Source: Candidula unifasciata (taxonomy: Eukaryota > Mollusca > Gastropoda > Stylommatophora > Geomitridae). From it: a stretch of DNA of 64,000 bases. Below the pieces are notes generated by a model. It was not told the DNA's origin and searched no databases. It worked only from the letters and a program-made list of their open reading frames with translations. Of the stretch, positions 11,601 through 26,600 are shown piece by piece. Location: NCBI GenBank assembly GCA_905116865.2, contig CAJHNH020008547.1, positions 828,743 through 892,742 on the forward strand, read 5' to 3'. Both the position numbers and the translations under genes were made by a program. Each line of letters starts with the position of its first letter. The stretch's first letter is position 1.

Positions 11601-14600
11601 CATCAAGCATTAACCTTTACGACCATGAGCAGTTGGTTGCATATGAGTTTGAATACTTTCACAGATGATTAGTGCATAACTAAACAGATGAGAAGGAAAG
11701 CCTTCTACAGTACTTTCCAAACTCACAACAAGAGTGTGGTCAAACAAGAAGCTTACAGATAGGGCCAGAATGAAAGTTTATGAAGCTTGCATCCTGAGCA
11801 TGCTCCTTACAGCAGTGAAACTTGACTCTTTATGCTCCTTAAGGAAAAAACCTGAATACCTTCCATGTGCGCTGTATGAGACACAATCTTGGTATATCAT
11901 GTCGCGACATTGTCCTCAATGAGTGTGTACTCAAAAGAGCAGGAATGCCAACAGTGTACTTTCTAATAAAGCAAAGGCGCCTGCTCTGGTTGGTACGTGT
12001 CTCTTGCATGGAGGACGGTCACATTCCAAATCTCCTGTATGATGAACTGGTGACAGGGATAAGACCTTCAGAAAGGCTAAAGCTACGCTATGAGGACATA
12101 TGCAAATGTGACCTGAAAGAAAACAACATTGACACAGACACTTGGGAGAAATCAGCTGCAGAACAATTCCTTCGGAGGCAGACAGTGAAAGATGGATTGT
12201 CAGTTTAAAATAGAGGCCAAATGCAGCAAGCTATAGCGAGAAGGTGTCTGAGAGAAAACCAAGCTTCAGAACGATAGGCATCAACATTTCAACATTTCTA
12301 TATGGACATTGTGGCAGAGACCGACACTCCCACATCAGACTTTACAGTCATTGCAGATGCTGTTTCCATGACCAGCGACACAACCCCATGGTCCCCAGTG
12401 GACTGATAGTTGCCTACTTGAGATACAGCGAAATATGCCTGCTAATAAATTGTGCAACATATTGTTTGTCTCTGTTTTTTAAATGTTTTGTGCTGTTGAA
12501 TTAATTTCTATAATCTTCTTCTTGTTCCCTGGCATAAGGCTCTGGTTGTTTGTCCAGTTCAGAACTTTAATCCTGTTCCAAAACCTGAGTTTTGCATGCA
12601 CAACTGTTTCACAGATGTGGATTATTTGTATGTAGAGTGTTGTTTCCTTGCATCTTAGGCAGGTGAACTCTGACTTCACAAGGAACACCCCTAATTAGTC
12701 ATCTTGTACAACCTGCTTACTAGGGGACATTGAGTTTACCTTATCCCCCCACAACTGTTTCTCCAGATAGGGCCCTGGAAAATACATGGTGAACTTCCCA
12801 TAATAAAACCTTTTTTCTCCTTATAGAATTACTTTACTACCCAACATAAATATGTGTTTATATTGTTAGAATAGCTATCTAGGATGGTTGCAATGATCCG
12901 CATGATCTGCCTCTAATCACATGTTTTGTCCTCAGAAAGAAAACATATCCAGAAGTGAAATTTCTGATGTATAAAGATCGGAAGCGTATTTTGGTAAGTG
13001 TTTAAAGAGAAAACTCACAACAACAAAATACACAACAAAGAAGACCGTTTTTTTCTTACCATTTTTTATATTGCTATTTTTTTTGACCCACTTGTCCCTT
13101 TTGTTATGATCCATGATTCCCATTGTTTTATTTGTTGTTAAAGACTTTGGTCTCAATCTTTGGAGTATTTGTGCTCACCTTTTCCTTTCTCTTCATTGAA
13201 CTTGCTAATCCTAGTTTGTGTTGTGTAAAGTTGAATAAATGAATGAATGAATCAGTCAAGAATTGACATCATTGCTTCCTTTACACACACTGCATCCTTC
13301 ACACACATTACTTCCTTCACACACATTACATCCTTCACACACATTACTTCCTTCACACACATTACATCCTTCACACACATTACATCCTTCACACCCATTA
13401 CATCCTTCACACACATTACTTCCTTCACACACATTACTTCCTTCACACACATTACTTCCTTCACACCCATTACATCCTTCACACCCATTACATCCTTCAC
13501 ACCCATTACATCCTTCACACACATTACTTCCTTCACACACATTACTTCCTTCACACACATTACATCCTTCACACCCATTACATCCTTCACACACATATTA
13601 CCTCCTTTACACACATATTACCGCCTTCACACACATTACTTGATTCACACACATTACTTGCTTCACACACATTACTTATTTCACTCACATAACTTCCTTG
13701 ACACACATTATCTACCTTACACACACATTACCTCCTTCACACACACATTACCTCCTTCACACACACATTACCTCCTTCACACACATTACCTCCTTCACAC
13801 ACATTGACCTCCTTCACACACATTACTTGATTCACGCACATTACTTCTTTCACTCACATTACTTCCTTGACACACATGATCTACTTCACACTCACATCAC
13901 CTCCTTTACACACATTACTTCTTTCACACACACATTACCTCCTTCACACACACATTCACTCCTTCACACATATTACCTCCTTCACACACACATTACCTCC
14001 TTCACACACATTACCTCCTTCACACACACATTACCTCCTTTACACACACATTACCTCCTTCACACACACACACTACCCACACACACATTGCCTCCCTCAC
14101 ATACATTACCTCCTTCACACACATTACCTCCTATACACACACATTACTTCCTTCACATACACATTACCTGCTTCGCACACATTACCTGCTTCACACACAT
14201 TACCTCCTTCACACACACATTACCTCCTTCACACACACATTATCTGCTTCACACACAATTCCTCTTTCATACACAGCCAAAATGTGTTTTCAAGCCTGTG
14301 ATTAGAATGTATTTTTGTTCCCACACAGATAACTGGAGGTGCGGGCTTTGTTGGATCTCACCTCGTGGATCGTCTCATGATGCAAGGTCATGAGGTTGCT
14401 GTTGTAGACAACTTTTTCACTGGCCGGAAGCGAAATATAGAGCACTGGATCGGCCACGAGAATTTCGAGTTGCTGCACCATGACATAGTCAACCCATTGT
14501 ATATTGAGGGTGAGATGTTTTTCAGCATTGCAGTGTGTAGTCTTTTACATTTACTGCAGTTACACATAATTTCTTTGAAACAGTATTTAACCATGCACAG

Positions 14601-17600
14601 GACAGAAACATTGTAGGAGTGGCACAATTCTGACGGGGGGCAGTTATAACTAGTGTCAATAAAACGTTGTCCCTGTTTGTGTTCTGGGACCCCATTGTGG
14701 GGGGGGGGGGGGGGCAATTATAACTAGTGTCAATAAAACATTGTGGGGGGGGACCCCCATTGTGGGGGGGGGGGGGGGGGCAATTATAACTAGTGTCAAT
14801 AAAACATTGTCCCTGTTTGTGTTCTGGATCCCATAGTGGGGGGGGGGGGGGGGCAGTTATAACTAATGTCAATAAAACGTTGTCCCTGTTTGTGTTCTGG
14901 GACCCCATGTGGGGGGGGGGGGGGGGGGCAATTATAACTAGTGTCAATAAAACGTTGTCCCTGTTTGTGTTCTGGGACCCCATTGTGGGGGGGGGGGGCA
15001 GTTATAACTAATGTCAATAAACGTTGTCCCTGTTTGTGTTCTGGGACCCCATTGGTGGGGGGGGGGGGGGGGGGGGGCATTATAACTAGTGTCAATAAAA
15101 CATTGTCCCTGTTTGTGTTCCGGAACCCCATTGTGAGGGGGAGGGGGGGGCATTATAACTAGTGTCAATAAAACATTGTCCCCGTTTGGGTTCTGGTGCC
15201 CCGTTGGGGGGTGGGGGGAGATAGACCCACTGCCTCCCTGAAGCATGTCTAAAAAGGCGACTAATTAGAATTTTTTTTCTGATGTCGGAGTACATTTACA
15301 TGAGAGGTGAGGAGCCAACAGTCTGCATACAGGTAAGCTGGATCTGTAAAATGGATGTGCATGCAAAACTGTGATGCAAACGCTAGCAGAAGAAGAAAAG
15401 AATGTTAACATTCTTAATTGCTGTTATTGTTATGAAACCCACATTAGATTAGTGCTGTGACATTTAAGTATGCAGTAGTGATACTGAAGTTTAGCTGAGG
15501 AAAAACAAGACATAAAATGAATGACTGCACAGGGGTGTCATATATTCTATCTGACCCTGTCATATATTCTGTCTGACCCTGTGTCCTTCACTCGCCATTG
15601 TTACGTGATCTCACTATTGCAGACTCATTAGATAGAAATTTTCTTCTTCCCTACTTTCTTTCAGTCCTTTAAATTCACTGTTATTTGTCATGACAATAAG
15701 TGTTGGAGGTCATGGCTGGCCATCTTACGTGACGACTAGAATCACAGATCTGGTCACGCGTACACCGTCTGGCAGTAACTAATGAGACTGGTTAAATTAT
15801 GGTCAAGACAAAAATTCCATCCGTGAAACAAAGAAACTCATTAACACACACTCACACACACACACACACACACACATAATAAAAATTACTCATTCACACA
15901 CACACACACACAAATTATTTATTCACACACAACAAAAATTATTCACACATTCACAACAAAAATTACTCATTCACACACACACAATAAAAATTACTCATTC
16001 ACACACACAACAAAAATTACTCATTTACACACACACACAACAAAAATTACTCATTCACACACGCCCAACAAAAATTATCTGTTTTCTGGCAAAATTGTAA
16101 TGTGGCCCAGTCAGCAGCCATGTGGCTCACCATTTTGATTAGCTAGAGAGATGGGAATGGTTATTTATGCAATGTGGAGCAAATAGTGAACTTTAAATTG
16201 TGTCGTAAAACTTGTAAAATGTGCTATTGAGACAGCTAAATTAATGAAACAGGTTTATAGACAAAAGCGTAACGAAGATGTCTTTATAGAAACTGACTCA
16301 CAAAGAGACCTAATTGCTCGCATCAGAAGGCGAAGTACTTTCATTTTAGCACACCCCAAATAAAGTGAATCCCGGAATTCCCCAAGAAATCCTATTCTAT
16401 GGTGTTATGGCATTACTTCATTCGATGTTAATACAGTGTGCGAAAACATGTGTGAACCATGTGGACAAACTGTGGCAAAATAGTGTGCCACGCGCGGCAG
16501 AAGCGCCTCTGCTGTTCTCTCTGGGAGGCTTGGATGACTTGCTGATGACAGTTGGAATGCTGGCATCTCAAACGGTCCTGGCGTTCAGTCAGTAACACCA
16601 CCATGACATGATTATTGGAACAGACAGCGTCTGGTAGAATGTAAGATGCCATGCTGCTGCAGAAAAGCAACACTGCTCTGCTTGTCATGCACTATTGCTG
16701 GCTGTCAGATCAAGGAAATTCATGGTGAAGTAAGAACCGCCGCTTCCAGGCACTTAGTTACAAAGTGATAATAAACAAAAGAAACGCTGAAAATGATGAG
16801 GAACTGAAAAGAACCAACACATAACACGCCTAGAATATTGGACTTTACCAGGGATTCTGGGATTCCCTTTGTTTGGGGTGAGTTAAAATGAAAGTACAAA
16901 GGAGACAATCTACATTCTTTAGTCTTGTCATGAGAAGAAGAAAACTGGAGAACATCGTGATTGTGGGAAAGTTGGAACTGAAAAGAGGCAGAGAAGGACC
17001 TAGAGAAAAGATGCTGGACAGTTTGACATCAGGGCATGGAAGATCATTTGTGTCAGAATTGATTGAAAGTACATGAGACAGAAGGTTGTGGATAGACATG
17101 ACTACCACATGGCATGGACTGTAAGAAAAAGAAGAAGAAGAAGAAGAACATATAGTAGATCTGACTGTTGATGGAAGTGTGTCTGTATGCATCTGACCAG
17201 AACTTTGTCATTTATAAAAATTGATTTTTCTGTTTTCAGTTGATCAGATCTATCACCTTGCATCACCAGCATCTCCACCTAACTACATGTATAATCCAAT
17301 CAAAACACTGAAAACAAACACTCTTGGGACTATCAACATGCTGGGTGAGTTTCTGCATAGTCAGTTTTCTAGGTGAGCTTTCTGATGCAGTCATCATGCT
17401 AGGTGAGTTTTTCAGATGTACTAGTTATGCTTGGTGAGCTTTCAGACACAATCAGGGGAGTTGAGCCACATTTCTCTCAGATTTACGGTATCTATCATGG
17501 AATCGAGGCCGAAGGATTGCGATATCCATAGTACCAAGCCAAAAGGTTAACAACTCATGGTTTCTGGATATTTAAAAAAAAAAAAAAAGAAAAAGAAACA

Positions 17601-20600
17601 CATGAATATTTTTTTTAGCTACCAAACCATCCGTCCTAGCCTCCGTTCATTCACCCATTGAACAGGCTCTCATCCAGCCCTTATCCTTTCAACCAGCTAG
17701 CCATCTATTTTGCCACCCGTACATCCTTTAACCCAGCCACCCATACATCCGTTAAGTCATCCACCTAGAAACCCATCAATGCAATGAGTGACCCATTCAT
17801 CCAGCGAGCCACCCAACCAGCCACCCATCCAGTCACAAACCACACATCCAGTCACACAACCATCCATTCACAGTCCTTCAGTTCAGTCACACATCCACTA
17901 TCTATTCATCCATTCACCCATCCATCAGTCCACCCATCCAGTCACAATCCACACATCCAACCAAACTTCCATCCAGTCAGACTCCTTCAATTCAGTCACA
18001 CACCACCACCATCCATATTTCCTTCCATCCATCCATCCACTCTTCCACTCACCCATCCATTGATTTGTGTGTCCCAGACTGGAGGCAGATGTGAGACCAG
18101 AGTAGAGGGGCTTCTTTTTGATCTTGAAACAGTCTTAGCCACTTTACAGATCTCAAAAAGAGATATAAAACTTAACGAAAAGTATATTAGCAAGCTTCAC
18201 AATATAACAGATAAAAATAAAACTAGAACATTGCGGCTATGGAGCCTTCATCAGCACACACAAATCAAACAAAACTACACAAATACACAAAATCACTTAG
18301 CTGGTACCTCGAAGCAGCCAGGTCGATGAAATCTCAGCAGAATGCCTACAGGCATCTCAAAAACTTGTTCAAGGCTGTCTTTAGCCACTTTCAGACCTAG
18401 TAGCCTGAACTAAGTTAATACATCCTAGTGTGAAAATTTGACCTGATGCTCTACCAATATTTAAGTGGTATTTATAGTTTTTCCTTCAAGCATCTGATTC
18501 AGCTTTTGCTGTGTCTTTTGTTTACATTGGGTTAATATTCAAATGTAATCATCCTCCTCACGTAGCAGGTCTTTTGCAGAATGTCACTCTCATCACAGTC
18601 TGCCTGAAAGAAACTCGGTCTCTCGCCTGCTCTCCCGCCTCATGTACTTTTATACTCAAGGAGTCAATTATATCCTGTGCCCATCTTATATTCCCGTGTA
18701 CCGTTTGGAAACTTGGAAATCTTGTGGATTGTTTGTTTCTTTTTTTCAGGTCTGGCCAAGAGGGTCAGAGCACGGTTGTTACTGGCATCTACATCTGAAG
18801 TTTATGGAGGTAAGCTTAACTACTGTGGTTAGGGTAATAAGGTGATAAGAGACAAGGAGAAAGAAATTCAAAAGTCTTCATACAAACATTTAATTGTGAA
18901 ATAAGTTTTTTTCTCTCAATAAGTTCTCTACTGTTGTGTTCAGTGGAACATATGGAAATACACAGAGAGATGGAACCAGTGTTTTAATTTTATGCTTGCC
19001 TTTTAAACAGTTAATTTAGAGGAAAAAAAAAAAAAAAAAAACTAGTGAAGACAGCTTATGTTTGACTACTCGGATGTTGCCAATTTAGAAACTGTCCTTG
19101 GAGTTAGTTAATTGTATATCCTTCAGAGCACGGGTTCTGAACACATGGGTTATGACCCCAAATAAAGTCACAGATAGTTCTCCATGGGGTTGCTTGACAG
19201 TGACTGGCTGTGAACAATTTTTTCAACAAGAAAACAACAAATCATATTAATTATATTGTACTGATAAATTCCTTTTCTGTGTCTTCTAATTTATTCTGTA
19301 AATTCATTTTCTGTGTCTTTTCATTTACCCTGTTCAGTGAGTAAAGAACCCTTTTCCACACTTTTAAGCTAAATGGGCATATAGGGCTAGACCTACATTG
19401 TATAGATCAATCGGCACTTAGTGAGTGATGTGGTGAACATCATACCAGCCACCTTTGCTTCTGAGGACTTCACATGGTACCCCATTTAAGGCTGGATCGA
19501 CCTGGCTTGGGGCCAAGGTCATTTATGGAAATAGTCCAGCTCTGCCAGGACCTGAACACATGACCTGAGGATCTGCAGGCAAGCATCTAGCCACTAAACT
19601 GCGGCAGCTCTATTTACCCTGTTAAAAAGCCTATTTTTTTTATTGTTGGAGGTCACAGGTCACATTGTAAAAAATGGAGTCGACTCAAAAAAGGTTGAGA
19701 GCCACTGCTTTAGAGGATGATGCAAACCAGCCCCACATTTGTTGGCTGTTTGTGGTTTTGCTAGGAAATTTGTACACTCAGAAGTTTGCCATTGCTTTCT
19801 GGTTGGTTCTCAATACCATTGTCAAAATCGGTCCAAAGCAGTTAGCTGCCATATTGACTGCAGTTGGAATCAAATGGATGTCTCTTAATCGCAAACCATG
19901 TTTTCTCAAGCCACAGATGCCAGTCTCCTTGGAGTGCAGTAATGGAAATGCAGCAGATATGAAGTAAAATGATTTAAATGTTGAAATTCTTTCACACTCA
20001 GCTGATTCTCTTGTTATGCTTGGTGAACTTCTATATACAGTTGTTGAAAACAGAGTGGCAGAACATATTCCTAGACTGCCCTTTATACAACTGAGTGGAG
20101 ATCCTATATGAGACTAGAAGAGAGATCCTAATTCTTTTATAGAACAGCATTTGTTTGACTCTGGGCATGTGTTAGAGATTATGCCTTCAGAGTTATTTAT
20201 AATAGGCATTTACTAAAACTAGCTGAGGCCGTATCAATAAAACTGAACTTTCCTCTTCTTTGTAAACAATAAGGTCACCTGATAAATTTGAAGTTTCCGT
20301 GGTAATCACCGGCTGATAAAAAAATTTATGATGGAGAGTTGTACAGCCTAACTTGACAGTGACAATGTGATTTGGTATTTAGCAAAAAGGATTGACTTTT
20401 GTCCGCCACTTTATGTTGATTTAACTCTGCAGTATTTCAACTGTTGGGCTCTGCTCCGAATGATAGGTCTGAACGATCACGTCTAAAAATATACTCTAAA
20501 AGGGTCTCAGCCATACGTAAATTGTGGACTCCTTTCCGGCAAGTACATTGCGGCAAAAGTAATATTACTTTCGGGAAATAATTTTGCAAAACTCAAAAAT

Positions 20601-23600
20601 TATCATCATGGCAGGCAGACATTAGCTCTGACACTGGGTCTTAGGTTTAACCTCTCCATGAGTCCTAGGTTTAACCTCTACCCTGGGTCCTAGGTGTAAC
20701 TTCTCCCCTGGGTCCTAGGTTTAACTTCTCCCCTTAGACCTAGGGTTAGGGTTAGGGTTAGGGCAACGAGTATTACAACACCGCCACCAGAATCTGTAGC
20801 AACAGTCCAACCGCGACACTAATGATTGACGGGTTATGCGTGCAAATAACACAGGCACAAGGTTATGAAAGCGTACCTTGTTGCATGATTTGCCGCCCGC
20901 TCCTGATGATATTTGCCGGACAGACATCCTAATTTTAATTGTACACACCATTAAGGCCCTGTTGGGATATATTTTAGAAGCGATCATTCAGATTTATCAT
21001 TCAGAGGAGAGCCAACTGATGAGATGCAGGAAAATGTGCCAGGCAATAAATTGTACAATATATTGTTTGCGTCTGTATTATTTAAATTATTCTCTTGTCA
21101 TTTCTATGAATCAGATCCTGAGTTGCATCCTCAGAATGAAGATTACTGGGGTCATGTGAACCCTATAGGACCCCGGGCATGTTATGATGAAGGAAAACGA
21201 GTGGCTGAGACGATGTGCTATGCCTATGAGAAACAGGTGAGGCTGACAGCGTCAGTCATCATCAAGTGCCTTGCTGGATGGTTTGAGTGATGCTGCTTCT
21301 GCACCTCTTTTTGTGCCCATCTGCTTATATCATTTCTTTTGCTGAGAGAACACAATGCACACACACATCATGATTGTAGCTGACTCAGAAAGCATGCTGA
21401 GGAAGACCAGGACAGCCATGCTTCGTGCAGAGTGGCATGCCTCGCTGCGGAGGACACGGGTGAAAAGTATTGTCTGGATTTTTTCACCGGCCCATGCCGG
21501 TGTGTTGGGAAATAAACAGGCGGACAGACTGGGTGGCTCTGCACAACTTGGTGGAATACACATGCATGATAAAGCAGACGTGGTTAGTGCCTTGTGGGAG
21601 AGCGTGTACAGTTAGGAGGAGAAGATGGATCACCACTGTCTGGTGAGATTGATGCAGGGGGGAGTGACGAGAGGTTCTGGCATATGCCCGAGACTCGGAG
21701 GAAAGGCAAGACGGACGTTAAATCAGAATGCTGCTGGCACCATTAGCATCGGAACTCTTCATTGGCTGCTGAAGATGGGAATGGAGCGCTTATGGGAATG
21801 CCCTGAGTGCTGAGATGTCGGTTCTTGAATCAAATCAAATCAATTATGCTGAGACTTTTGATACCATAACAAAATGTTGTCCACAATCTTCTCTTCATTA
21901 TCTTTGTTTATTTATCCATAAATCTTTCCAGTTGTCACATGTTTCAGTTTCAAATGTTCTCTTCTCACAGTGTAATGGTCTCTTTATGATTTTTGCCGCG
22001 GCACCCCTGGCATACGCACCTAGTTTGAGAACCTCTGCTGTAATGCCTTGGTCGAATCAGCAGGCAAAGACCTTGTCAGCTGCTGTACCACGCAAACCGG
22101 GTCGCAGTTTCCCTGGCTGTGACAGTCTTAGGCAACAGCAACTATTGTGTTAATGAGAGAGTTATTTCAGTCCATCGCAGTGTATGCAGAAATGGGTGTA
22201 AGGTAACCAGTATTTGTATTTGGCCCTACCGCAAGTATTCGGCTGAATACCGAATAGTTATTAGGTCCACTATTCGGCCCTGAAGCGAATATTCGGTACA
22301 GCCCTAATTTTTACTCTTACTTTTGCTTGGTTCTCCAGCTCATGTTTTTGTTGTTTGTTTTCTGTTTTTGCTGATGGTCTGTATTGAATGTGTTTGGGAT
22401 CATTCACTGTATGCCGTTGCCTCTTTCAGAGCTTGAGCCTTTCCTTGGGTGTTAATTTTTAGGGATCCCTTGAGACTATTTCAATAGCATCCTTAGAGCC
22501 GTGGTAGTGTAATGGCTAGCACATTTGTTTACCAGCCCAATGGTCATATTTTAGAAGCCAGGCCGACCCACTGACCCATCCTCAAATAGGTGCTAGAAGG
22601 TATTAAAAGTAAAGCCGCCTTTTAGACATTGATCGACATGATCTATTAAATGCCAAAAGCTGTATAAATATTAGGTGCAACACCATACGTTCATTGCTCC
22701 TATAAGCGTAAAAACAAATCCTTTCAGCTTATGTCAACGTTTAGTCTACTACATGCAAAACAAATATCAAGAAATGTTTTAGCCAGTGCCGACTCAGTCT
22801 AACAATATTGGTTACTAGGAAGTAAAGATAGCCCACCGCTACCAGGTCATTAACATTTTAACCCTCTTGTCTAAGAGGAGTCTACTTTATCAGGGACCCA
22901 CAAAATCTGCATGTCATTGACATGCAAGCTGACACCAAGGCTAGGATGCTGTCGTAAAATTAGGATTGTTTCTTCAAAGTCAGAGTGCATCTGCCTGAGA
23001 GGTGAAGAACCAACAGTCTGCATGCAAATAAGCTAGATCTGTAAAATGGATGTGCACGCACAAGACCAAAGTTTAGAGGTTGATAAACAACCAGAACTTA
23101 CTGCCTGAGTTTACAGCTCGAGAAGAAAAAGAGGAAGAAATAATGATGATAAAAACAATATATTGCCCAGCCCATTTTGCTGTATCTTATCAAGTATTTT
23201 AAGAAACAAACTATAATACAGAAAATATAAATAGTACATTTTCTGACTGCAGGAAAAAGTTGAGGTCAGAGTGGCACGCATCTTTAATACATTTGGACCT
23301 CGAATGCACATGAACGATGGAAGGGTGGTCAGCAATTTCATTCTTCAGGCTTTGCAAAATGAATCCATTACAGTAAGTGCTGCCCTTTAAAGAAGTAACA
23401 TCATTTTCCTCGGCGACTGTTTTGTTAAACAGTCAGCGAGGTGCCATCTCCACAGTGAAGGTTGGCTGTGACATATCTCTAACACACATCTGTCTCTTGT
23501 CCTGCTTGCAGATTCTATGAGGCTGCTGTTTATCTGTGTCCTAATATTATCCTTTCATTTGTATCACTGCCTGCCTATTGACTACCTGTCTTTAACTGTT

Positions 23601-26600
23601 CCATTGTATGGTTTTTAAGACTGCTGTTTGTCCACTTCTTGATGTCATCCTCCAGTTTGTATCACTGCCTGCATTTTGCTTCCTGACCTTCAACTTTTCA
23701 CTCAAATATGTTTTTTAATAAGAGTAGCATGTTCATTCTGAGGAGAGGGATGATGCGCAGTGGTTCCCAAACCGGGGCTTCGGCCACATGCACTTTCCAG
23801 GAGCTTTGTGACAGCCTCAGGAAGATAAATAACAATTGAATGAAATTAAAGGTTAAGAATGAAGTGGTCCTGCCACACACACACACGCACATAGGCACAC
23901 ACGTGTTGTACTTTGATTGATTGCACTTTGGAGGAACGTTTATATATGACCGTGTTTTGACAGTATGTATATTCATAGTAGTTGAAAATAGATGGACTAT
24001 TATGGTAAATTTCAAAGTTTTAAAAATATAATTTCATGCATGGTCATTGCGCAGCTCTTTAGATGTCTGTTTACTTTAAATTCCCTTGCTTTCTACCCCC
24101 TCTTTCCTCACTCCTTAATATTTCTCCTAATCATCATTGTAATGGGGGATATTTTCACCTTGATTGGCAAGGTTGGAGGGAAAGCCCCCAAGCTAACAAT
24201 AATACCGAGAGAAGCCAGATACTCGGATTAAACAAGGTTTTCAAGATAGGGGATGACCACGAGTTATCATGTGGAAGTAAAGGAGAATGACCACAGGTTG
24301 CCACATGGAACCCAAGAACAACCAAGTATTGCCACGTGGAACGAACACTGTGTATAAGTTCAGACCCCAGTCTGATTAGTATGTGTCGACCGTCAGAGCG
24401 AAAGGATGTGAGAGTGTTCGGGAGAATGACAACGTGAGACTGATTGTTGAGAGAGGAAGACCAGACGATAACATCTATCGAAGCCAAGTCCAGCCAGGCC
24501 AGTCTGTGTGAAGTCGGTGGTAAAAACCAGATCCATCTGTGTGAACTCTGGTCGATGATTGTGTGAGAAACCAGCATGGAGTCTGATAACTGTGGTGCTT
24601 GTAAGCTGTAAATTAGGACACGGACAGGACTTTTATGTAAGTGATGAGATGTCAATAGACTGTATCGTACTTTGAAGTCGGTGTCGGCTTGTCCCAGTTA
24701 TGTCATCCTAAGAATGTGTGCTAAGAGCATTCACTAGACACATCATCTCCTAGACAACGTCTCATTGCATTCATTAAATGGATTCTGTTTGGGCTGTGCA
24801 AATTAAAATAGTTGGAAACCGCTGAGTTACAGGGGATATGATTTCGTTCACTTGTGTGTGGAAACTGCTGAATTACAGGGGATATGATTCCGTTCATTTG
24901 TGTGTGGAAACCGCTGTGTTACAGGCGATATGATTTCGTTCACTTGTGTGTGGAAAGTGCTGAGTTACAGGGGATATGATTCTGTTCACTTGTGTGTGGA
25001 AACTGCTGAGTTACACGGGATATGATTCCATTCACTTGTGTGTGGAAACTTTCGAGTTACAGGGAATATGATTCCGTTCACTTGTGTGTGGAAAGTGCTG
25101 AGTTACAGGGGATATGATTACGTTAACTTGTGTGTGGAAACTGCTGAGTTACAGGGGATATGATTGCGTTCACTTGTGTGTGGAAACTGCTGAGTTACAG
25201 GGGATATGATTGCGTTCACTTGTGTGTGGAAACTGCTGAGTTACAGGGGATATGATTCCGTTCACTTGTGTGTGGAAACTGCTGAGTTACAGGGGATATG
25301 ATTCCGTTCACTTGTGTGTGGAAACTGCTGAGTTACAGGGGATATGATTGCGTTCACTTGTGTGTGGAAACTGCTGAGTTACAGGGGATATGATTGCGTT
25401 CACTTGTGTGTGGAAACTGCTGAGTTACAGGGGATATGATTCCGTTCACTTGTGTGTGGAAACTGCTGAGTTACAGGGGATATGATTGCGTTCACTTGTG
25501 TGTGGAAACTGCTGAGTTACAGGGGATATGATTCCGTTCACTTGTGTGTGGAAAGTGTTGTGTAATTCTGCCATTGTATTCTTCTTTCTTCTACTTTTGT
25601 CGCCTCACTGATAGCAGGTTGTGGCCCAGTGTTGTGGTTTTCTGTATTCGTCCTGATCTTCTCGGGTGCTTGGGGGAGGGGTTCGTTCATTGTTTTGCTG
25701 GATAAATCTAGACACCCTGTGTGGTGTGTGGGTCATTTCAGTCCCCTGGAGTTTAGCATCAGAGGCCCGAGGGGTAGTACAGATACACATATAGTTGGCA
25801 CGTCTTGCGTTCATTGGGTGTCTAGGTAGTAACCTATGAATGTATGGTTCGTTCCTTGGGACTGAAAGTTTAAATCCCTTACAGGTTTAGGATCTCCTCA
25901 CCCCTTCCACTGTAATATTTGTTTTTAAGGAGAGGTTTTAAGATGCCTAAGCCCCCTGGGTTCCCCCTTGTGCTATCATCAGCTCTCGAAGTCATTGGGA
26001 CAGGCAAGCCCCTCTACCACTACAGAGTTGGGATAACATGAGGGAACATGTAACAAAAGAGAGAAGATGTAACAGTCTGTATATGTATATATGGGTTCTG
26101 ATCAGTTTACTTGTCAGGGAATTTCATTTATCATTTGCTCATGGAATATATTTTGTGAACATTTGGTAATATCATCAGACTTTAAGTATTTTGGTTCCAT
26201 AATTATTAGCAGTGGAGACTTTTCAAAAGAAGTAAAACTTAGGTTGGCCATAGCAATACAAAGATTAAATAAGGACTAGCAAAGAAATCAGTCTACATTT
26301 TTTTAGCACGAATCTTCCCTGTAGCAACATATGCATGTGAGTCATGGACTATCCCCCAGTCCTTAAGGAAGAAAATAGGGGCTTTTGAGCTGAAATGCTA
26401 TAGATTCCCAGAATATAAAGGGCAAAGAAGAACAGAAATACAGACATTCTAAAAGATCTGTACGACAAGAAAGACTGGCTGGTAAACAACATCTTGTCTC
26501 TGTGGATTGTAAAAAAAACCAGAAGGCATGGTATCAGGAAAGAATGGCAGGGGCCGGCTAGCACAAAGATTGATTGGCACAGGATATAAATGACACCTGG

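Noticed and set aside
13247..14393. Histidine/threonine-rich (SFTHIT) and cysteine-rich (VCEG) repeat proteins
   Set aside because: 18-bp CA-rich array; the plus frame only appears to join the real UXS1 exon because the array lies just upstream of it.
14510..14616. Continuation of the UXS1 frame past GTGAGA at 14510
   Set aside because: The next conserved residues ([10 protein letters not shown]) are in the exon at 17240, in phase with the donor at 14510.
20744..20763. Chromosome-fusion scar or telomere
   Set aside because: The TTAGGG units lie within an inverted-repeat transposon with target duplications, and a sister copy also carries such units.
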